This document shows, piece by piece, positions 19,971-26,079 of a DNA stretch of 26,079 nt. This DNA comes from Glomus cerebriforme (Eukaryota > Glomeromycota > Glomeromycetes > Glomerales > Glomeraceae). Location: NCBI GenBank assembly GCA_003550305.1, contig QKYT01000521.1, positions 3,581-29,659 of the forward strand, in the 5' to 3' direction. The stretch's first letter is position 1, and the number at the start of each line of letters is the position of its first letter. Both the position numbers and the translations under genes were made by a program. The notes under the pieces are model-generated. The model did not search any database. It had not been told where the DNA came from and saw nothing but the letters and a program-made list of their open reading frames with translations.

Positions 19971-22657
19971 CTAAACTTTCAGAGTTTTTTGATCTAAAAT
20001 TTCAGTAAGTAAGCGACTTGTATAGTATGCTTGTGGATGAAATTGTATAATAGAAGTATCAATTTGTTCTTGTGTTAAAGTTTCATTAGCTCTTATAAAT
20101 TCATACATATCATTTCTGGATTGGTCATCAATATCACTAACTTCCAAAGTATTTTCATTTTTATCATTATTTAATTCATAATATTCATTAACACATTTAA
20201 GCCATTGAGATATAACGATTTCAATATCTGTAATATTTGGTCTTTTTTCAGAATCTGAATCCCAGCATTTTTTCATCAATTCTATATAACATTTTGGAGT
20301 ATTTTCAATAATTTCAGGACGTTCTCCTTCACGAATACCTAAACCAAGCTGGTAATCATGCGCTCTTCTATTAAATGGAGGAATACCTGATGTAAATTCC
20401 CACATTATCATTGAAAAACTATAAATATCACTTGATAAAGTATAAGATTCATTTCTTAATACTTCAGGTGCCATATAAGGCAAAACTCCATAATTTCTAT
20501 TAATAGAATCTTGTAAATCACTTATAGGTTTGCATAATCCCAAATCAATAATATATGTTTCATAATTATCTGATATTAAAATATTACCATCATGAAGATC
20601 ACAATGAGCAATATTTGATTCATGTATTATTTTGATACCTAAAATAATATTTTTTAACAATTGCAATTTGTGTTGCCATTTAAATTTAACCAAATTAGGC
20701 AAATAATTTCTTAAATTTCCTTCTTTTGCATAACTTATTATTATTATATAATTTAAAGTATTTGGATCTTGAGTAATTCCAAAGAATTGAATGAATTTTG
20801 AAAATGATTTTTTCTGACAATTATAATGACATTTCCACTATATAAATAATTAAATTTAAAATTATTAATTTTTTTTTTTTTAAAAAAATGAAACAAATGA
20901 ATTATATAAAATTTTACCTTATTTAAAAATTCGTCATTTAAACTTGATGAATTATTAAGAATTTTAAGAATAACCTCATAACCTATTTGAGAATTCCGCC
21001 TATTCCATTGTTGTTTATTAAAATTCCAATTATCAATAGGTCCATCCAACCAGATAGCCTTATAAATTTCACTGAATCCTCCTTTATCATAATATTTAAT
21101 ATTTTTCAATTGACCATAAGGTATCCATTCTAAAACTTCATAATTATTTTTAGCATTTAACTGTGCTTCTTGAATAAATTTATCAATAAATTCATTTTTA
21201 CTAGTCCATTTTGAAAAATTCTGCTGGAATCTTTCAATATTACATTCTTGACACCAATTATAATCAATACATGATTGTTTACATTCTTTACATAATTCAT
21301 TATTATTAGAAGAAGTTGTGTTGCTATTTTCTTTTGCTTTTTGATACCAATAAAATGCTTTTTCTAAATTCTTTTTTGTTCCTTCACCATTTTTGTAACA
21401 TAATGCTAAATCATTCATTGCAAGTTCATTACCATTTTCTGCTGCTTTTTGATACCAATTAAAGCCTTTTTCTAAATTCTTTTCTGTTCCATCACCTTTT
21501 TTGTAGCAAATGGCTAAATTATATAATGCTTCTTTAACACCATTTTCAGCTGCTTTTTGATACAAATAAAAGGCCTTTTCTAAATTCTTTTCTGTTCCAT
21601 CACCATTTTCATGAAATACAGCTAAATTATATATTGCTTCTTTAATACCCTTTTCAGCTGCTTTTTGATACAAATAAAAGGCTTTTTCTAAATCTTTTTC
21701 TGTTCCTTTACCATTTTCATAATGTATTGCTAAATTATGCATTGCATTTTCATTATCATTTTCTGCTGCTTTTTGAAACCAATAAAAGGCTTTTTCTAAA
21801 TTCTTTTCTGTTCCTTCACCATTTTCATAATGTATTGCTAAACTATTCATTGAATTTATATCACCATTTTCTGCAGCTTTTTTATTCCAATAAAAAGCTT
21901 TTTCTAAATTCTTTTCTGTTCCAAAACCATCATAATAGCACATGGCTAAATTATAAATTGCTTCTTCTTCACCATTTTCTGCTGCTTTTTGATACCAATA
22001 AAAGGCTTGTTCTGAATTCTCTTCTGTTCCTTCACCATTCTCATAGCATATGGCTAAATTATACATTGCGGTTTCATTATCATTTTCTGCTGCATTTTTA
22101 TACCAACGAAAGGCTTGTTCTAAATTCTTTTCTATTCCTTCACCATTCTCATAGCATATGGCTAAATTATACATTGCAATTTCATCATCATTTTCTGCTG
22201 CTTTTTTATACCAATAAAAGGCTTTTTCTAAATTCTTTTCTGTTCCAAAACCTTCATGATAGCATAAGGCTAAATTACATATTGCTTCATTAAACCCATT
22301 TTCTGCTGCTTTTTGATTCCAATAAAAGGCTTTTTCTAAATTCTTTTTTGTTCCAAAACCTTCATAATAGCATAAGGCTAAATTACACATTGCTTCATTA
22401 AAACCATTTTCTGCTGCTTTTTGATACCAATAAAAAGCCTTTTCTAAATTCTTTTCTATTTCTTCACCATTTAAATAATGTAAGGCTAAATTATTCATTG
22501 CATCTTTATCACCATTTTCTGCTGATTGTTTTAACCAATTAATATCATCACTTGAATTAGTAATATTAGAGGGAGTTGACATTTCTAATCTTTTTCTTGG
22601 TAAATAATTTTTTGTGAATTTGTAAAATTTTTTAAATTCAAAATTCTTGATCGTCAT
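19971..22657 (-). CDS. Sel1-repeat, zinc-ribbon-like, TKL-type protein kinase
   Basis: Two exons (22657-20918 and 20837-19971) give 868 residues. Residues 53-448 are eleven perfect-length 36-residue Sel1 repeats (AMYNLAICYENGEGTEKN type), a helical scaffold for protein binding. A CxxC-x9-CxxC module follows (Cys 456, 459, 469, 472), then RFQQNF and KWTS. The kinase domain runs from about 519 to 795: glycine loop DKGGFSEIYKA (524-534), Lys565 in VILK, catalytic loop HCDLHDGN (Asp660, Asn665), DLG at 678-680, APE at 703-705, Asp717 and Arg779. The HRD arginine is Cys and DFG is DLG, both tolerated in active kinases. At the expected C-helix glutamate (FLNE in relatives as I recall them) there is Lys580, which may weaken catalysis. 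The tail ends HPQAYYTSRLL, typical of this fungal family. The start is ATG 22657, with an in-frame TGA just upstream; ATG 22582 (MSTPSN) is a credible alternative and would remove a basic 25-residue leader. It probably acts in cytoplasmic signalling; substrates are unknown. Confidence 0.93.
20838..20917 (-). other. Intron of the Sel1-kinase gene, 80 bp
   Basis: The donor is AAG/GTAAAA and the acceptor is TTATATAG/TGG, in phase 0. Splicing joins FLNK to WKCHYNC and restores the kinase strand FIQFFGITQDPNTLNY, which reading straight through would lose: the unspliced frame ends at TAA 20753. The intron contains a T13A7 run pair. The first open stretch after the intron has no ATG; its apparent start at 20702 is an internal TTG (Leu626). 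Confidence 0.92.
21314..22501 (-). repeat. Eleven 108-bp tandem repeats encoding Sel1 motifs
   Basis: The DNA units are highly similar, with blocks such as TTTTCTAAATTCTTTTCTGTTCC recurring almost unchanged on the plus strand. Two unit types are visible: CYEN-G-EG (4, 5, 7, 8 and others) and CY-x-EGFGT or DGFGT (2, 3 and 6). Units 8 and 9 share the rarer AFYLYQKAAE. This pattern suggests expansion by unequal crossing-over of one or more units. A 188-codon frame on the opposite strand is a by-product of the repetition. Confidence 0.9.
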
Positions 22658-23689
22658 TGAGCATGATGAAATAGGGCAGAATGGTCACACCAATTACAGC
22701 ATGTACTGCTGTATCACCATAAATAGAAACATCGGATTAATTTAATCCCGAAACCCTTGCATATGAAAATTTTTTAGAAAAAAAATATATATCACTTGAC
22801 GTCTTTTATAAAAATTTTATAAATTGATACAATTTCTTTTAATTTTCTGCAAATTGTAACACGTAATACATGATAAATTTTTCAATTAATCAATTTGTAA
22901 TAGTAATTTTTTTCTTATCAAGAACTTCATTTTTTTTAAAAAAATAGAAGAAATATTGATAAATTATAAATAAAACTCAAAGTGAGGTCTAACAACAATA
23001 TTATATAGCGATAATAATCTATATAACTAAAAAAGATTGAGTAAGGTTTAGATTACCCACTGTATAAATAATTATGAATTTGTAACGTGCGGTGTGTCTG
23101 CGCCTGATCTATTCCATATTTTTTAGAATGAATTTTTCTATTTTTGAAATGAAATGCCGTACTGCGGTGAACTGTAGGTGGCGTGATTAATAATTAACCT
23201 TGTAATTGAGATAATTTTTTATAAATCGGATATCTGATATCTGATAATAAATCACATGAAAAATTTTTAAAATAGCCATTATTTTGAAAATTATTGTTTA
23301 TAGTAAAGTCTTTCAAAGTATTTAACAACATAATTTATAAACATAATTTATATCATTTTAATATATCCAATATTTTTTTTTTTTTTTTACTCAGCATTTA
23401 CATCAATATTAGCTATAAATTTCTAATTACAAACAAATAAATACTTTAAGCCACTTATTGATGCCATGTAGGCCTGAATATAAATCAGAATTTTTTTTTT
23501 TGTTTATGTCACAGCTAATTCCTGGAATATTTTTTATGTACGCGACTCATTGATCCCAGTGCGAAGCAATGGATTATGGCTAATAAGACACTATTAGAAT
23601 AACTTAGGTAATAACCTTTTTAACAGAATGTATTTTTACTAACTAAATATTTAACTCATTAAATTTCTCCTTAATTCAAGTAATCAAAA
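22658..23689. other. Upstream flank of the Sel1-kinase gene
   Basis: This should hold the kinase promoter, but no TATA or activator site can be separated from the AT background. A T8A7 palindrome lies at 22930-22944, about 275 bp upstream of the start codon. Two less AT-rich patches are at 23085-23112 and 23155-23192. No gene or repeat is recognised. Confidence 0.35.
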
Positions 23690-23946
23690 TGACAATCTTC
23701 AAATGAGCGATATTCAAGTTTGGGAAGAATACTTACTCTACTCCAATGCATTCCATTTGTTAGAATTTATAATTTAACTTCTAAAGAATTTATGGATAAT
23801 TTATTACCTTACAAACAAATTTTGCCAAGGAATTATAATGACAATAAAAATTTTTTAAATCTTTTGAATCTTAATAGCAAATCAATTGATAATTATATAA
23901 TTAAAAAATTGATTCAAAAATTATTATATATCGATATGCTGAATTA
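23690..23946 (+). pseudogene. F-box-like protein N-terminal remnant
   Basis: A plus frame reads FGKNTYSTPMHSIC and stops at TAG. The overlapping frame from 23720 continues as NLTSKEFMDNLLPYKQILPR and ends IIKKLIQKLLYIDMLN at TAA 23944-23946. In fungal F-box proteins of this lineage, as I recall, a tryptophan-Lys-Asn-x-Tyr-Ser-Thr-Pro-like segment lies just after the F-box and precedes such a helical stretch. The assignment is by family style and is weak. The frame change and lack of an F-box proper make it a remnant. Confidence 0.35.
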
Positions 23947-24040
23947 ATTTCAAAGTGAATTGACTGGATATGTGTAACATGTCGTTTGACTAAATAGATA
24001 TTACGGACGGATCAAATTCTCCGTATTCATTCAAATTATT

Positions 24041-24394
24041 TCATGGATCTCGTGATGGACTTAGTCGTAGAAATTTGTGATTATCATTCTCACATATTAA
24101 CAATAGATATTATAAACTATATTTTAAAAATGTTTCCAATTCATTATATTTAAATCCAATAGAGAGCTTTTTAAGATTTGGACGAAATTTAGCAATAGCT
24201 AAATTTAATGAATTATCGCTATTTCCATAATAATTACCTATATAAATTTCATTTAAAAAAAATTATCAATAACTCATATTTTGGACATGCACGTTGAATT
24301 TTTTAAATTTGTAATTTTGGAAAATTGGCATATTGTAATTTTTCAAACTTTTATAATACTCAAATGATAATTCAAGTTCCTGTAAATTTGTGAT
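24041..24394 (-). pseudogene. F-box/LRR-type protein C-terminal remnant
   Basis: A single minus-strand frame of 118 codons has four internal or terminal stops (two adjacent, one after KYSL, one at the end) and no frameshift. It reads NLQELELSFEYY, then FLNEIYIGNYYGN, then LAIAKFRPNLKKLSIGF and ELETFLKY. Spaced leucines with the FRPNLKKLSI pattern are typical of the leucine-rich region of the large F-box family in Rhizophagus-type genomes. The frame is otherwise well preserved, so decay is probably recent. Confidence 0.6.
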
Positions 24395-25787
24395 TTAATG
24401 AGAAATAATACTTTATTGTGCAAAGACATAATTTAGTTATATTATTTTATTTTATTAATTAGATTTCCAGATGTACAAATATAAATTATCCTGCTTATTA
24501 GATTGCTAGAAAAGCTAGCTAGTTTTGTAATAGTGATAATTTCGAAATATTGAAAAATAAATGTCTATATACGAAGAAAATTAATTAAGATACAATATCT
24601 AGTTATGTAACATCCATATGTATCTGTTTAAACGATTTATTGAATTATTTGCTGGTATATTTTTGAATCCTATCGTTCTATATTTACTTTTTTTTTTCTT
24701 AAATTCAAAAAAAAATGAGTTTTATAATAGCATTTGTAGATTAATAAAAAATCCAATTATTATTACAATCAATACAATGAATATAGAATTCGAGAAATTA
24801 TTATTATCGTACGGTTACATATGACCATAACATATTTTAATTTTAGATATTTCATCGATTAAAGTTTATAAACTATATACTAGGGAACGAAAACCGTTAC
24901 ACAGTCCGAAGTGCATAACGTGCACAAGTTTGATTGGATCAATGTCTGAATTCCAGTCATCTTGATAGTTCACTTATATTTCACTTAAAAATGCATCAAT
25001 AACGTAACTTTCGTATGATCTTCATCATTACTTTGCATAGACTCAAACCAATAATTGTAGATCATGTTGTTTATTTAGAATGCGCAGCTTGTTGAACAGT
25101 TGCAGTATAGTTCTTGTTCTATGAAATAATAAAATATATTATTAATAAATTTATAATTAGCTTTTAAACTAAATAAATAAATGAGTGGCCAATACGCAAA
25201 AGATATCACTGATGTGAACAATTTGATAAAATTACTTAATTTTTTAAATATTTTATTAAAAGAATTTTTTTTTATTAAGAACGTCGAAAATAGTTCATAA
25301 ACTTTTTTTTAAAAAAAACCATATACATGGTTATATTAAGAATAATAAATTATAAATTTCCAGAATTTGGATCAGTTGCGTCATGCATGAATATCCACAA
25401 TTCTTTGCCTATTTATAGTTTTTTTTTTTTTTTACCCGTGGCGTGAAATGTTTTTAAATATGCAACAATTTAAAAAAAAACGTAAAGCAAATTTATTTAC
25501 TTAATACTATAAACTACTTTTTCTTCAAATTTTTTTTGGGAATTTTTATACTCAATTTGAATACAAAAAATTTCAATTACTACGGATAATCTTATGCTAA
25601 AAGCATGTGATTGATGACAAAAACAGATAAGGTTAGCGTAATGCATGTGTAATGCAGTTGCATTATTTTGAAAGTTACACTAAAATGATACAAAATTTGT
25701 TGGCGTAAATAAGAATTTCTTTTAAAAAAAAATTCTACTTTATACTTTAATATTAAATAATTGTCAAATATCCTAATTTTATAAGTT
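24395..25787. other. Intergenic stretch before the last gene
   Basis: No supported gene. A 68-codon plus frame at 24618-24824 is Phe/Leu/Ile-rich and could be chance. A T8A8 palindrome is at 25303-25318. At 25639-25665 TAATGCA occurs twice directly and once inverted (TGCATTA), about 120 bp before the ATG at 25788. No other regulatory site can be named. Confidence 0.35.
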
Positions 25788-26079
25788 ATGGAGCAAAAAT
25801 ATCTCAGTGACGATGTATTTGAACAAATAAAAGATTTTGANCATCGAAGTNGGANGTTAACTGAAGAACAAAAATTGTTAATTGATAAATTAATATTAAA
25901 TGAAAAATTAAAAGAACGTTATAAAAGATATGGTTTATGTGAAGAATGCAAACAACCTAAAACTGATATTGATTGGTGTAATGTATGTAACGCAAAACGG
26001 TTTCAACAAAATTTCAAAAATTGGACTAGTGGTAATGATGATATTGACAAATTTATTCNANATACTCAGCTATNNGCAA
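25788..26079 (+). CDS. Protein kinase of the Sel1-kinase family, 5' part
   Basis: ATG 25788 opens 97 codons that run off the window. After a charged helical lead (LTEEQKLLIDKLILNEKL) comes YGLCEECKQPKTDIDWCNVC, with Cys 51, 54, 64 and 67 in the same CxxC-x9-CxxC spacing as the gene at 19971-22657. RFQQNFKNWTSGN and DKFI follow, also shared. In that gene and in the family as I know it, a TKL-type kinase domain follows, so this is very likely a kinase N-terminus without Sel1 repeats. The stretch contains Ns (25841, 25851, 25855, 26059, 26061 and 26074-26075), so some residues are unresolved. It is divergently placed from the Sel1-kinase gene. Confidence 0.8.
   Translation, partial: MEQKYLSDDVFEQIKDFXHRSXXLTEEQKLLIDKLILNEKLKERYKRYGLCEECKQPKTDIDWCNVCNAKRFQQNFKNWTSGNDDIDKFIXXTQLXA

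Noticed and set aside
21727..22293. 188-codon plus-strand frame over the Sel1 array
   Set aside because: It is the antisense of the 108-bp coding repeats; its His/Phe/Leu-rich repetition mirrors them.
24618..24824. 68-codon plus frame that could look like a membrane segment
   Set aside because: Phe/Leu/Ile richness follows the T-rich composition; no homologue recognised.

Overview
The window is very AT-rich (long A and T runs throughout) and looks like the genome of an arbuscular mycorrhizal fungus of the Rhizophagus/Glomus type. The evidence is one intact Sel1-repeat/TKL-type kinase gene with an 80-bp GT-AG intron, the start of a second kinase of the same family, and decayed relatives of kinases, F-box/leucine-rich proteins and BED-finger transposases, all set in repeat-rich, gene-poor DNA. 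Species assignment is inference from recognised family styles; no search was run.

Layout. 1-2270: no gene; a GC-richer inverted 10-bp-repeat element (348-646) and an imperfect palindrome (658-930). 2270-5200: degenerate short repeats and remnants of unrecognised genes (minus strand 3500-2773, plus strand 4710-5196). 5383-5951: a coding minisatellite (26-bp then 81-bp units) broken by single-base losses. 7251-8360, 13100-14132 and 16500-17420: three copies of one dispersed repeat, each a short conserved head followed by a purine-rich body (first copy on plus, other two on minus). 9445-9709: frameshifted gene remnant. 10319-10500 and 18681-19090: two arrays of a roughly 50-bp hairpin unit. 11300-12717 (minus): a multi-exon TKL kinase pseudogene followed directly by a BED zinc-finger remnant. 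19971-22657 (minus): the intact Sel1-kinase gene. 23690-24394: two F-box-like remnants in opposite orientation. 25788 to the end: 5' part of another kinase gene, cut by the window and containing Ns.

Functional reading. The only complete gene is the Sel1-zinc-ribbon-kinase. It and the partial gene 3.1 kb upstream share a CxxC-x9-CxxC module followed by an RFQQNF block and a WTS motif, so this is a local cluster of a large expanded kinase family. The third, decayed kinase (11555-12717) belongs to a different subtype (AKGHINYYDY-type N-terminus). No obvious new multi-gene system is visible. The most unusual items are the hairpin-unit arrays, the head-plus-body dispersed repeat, the lysine at the expected C-helix glutamate of the intact kinase, and the coding minisatellite.
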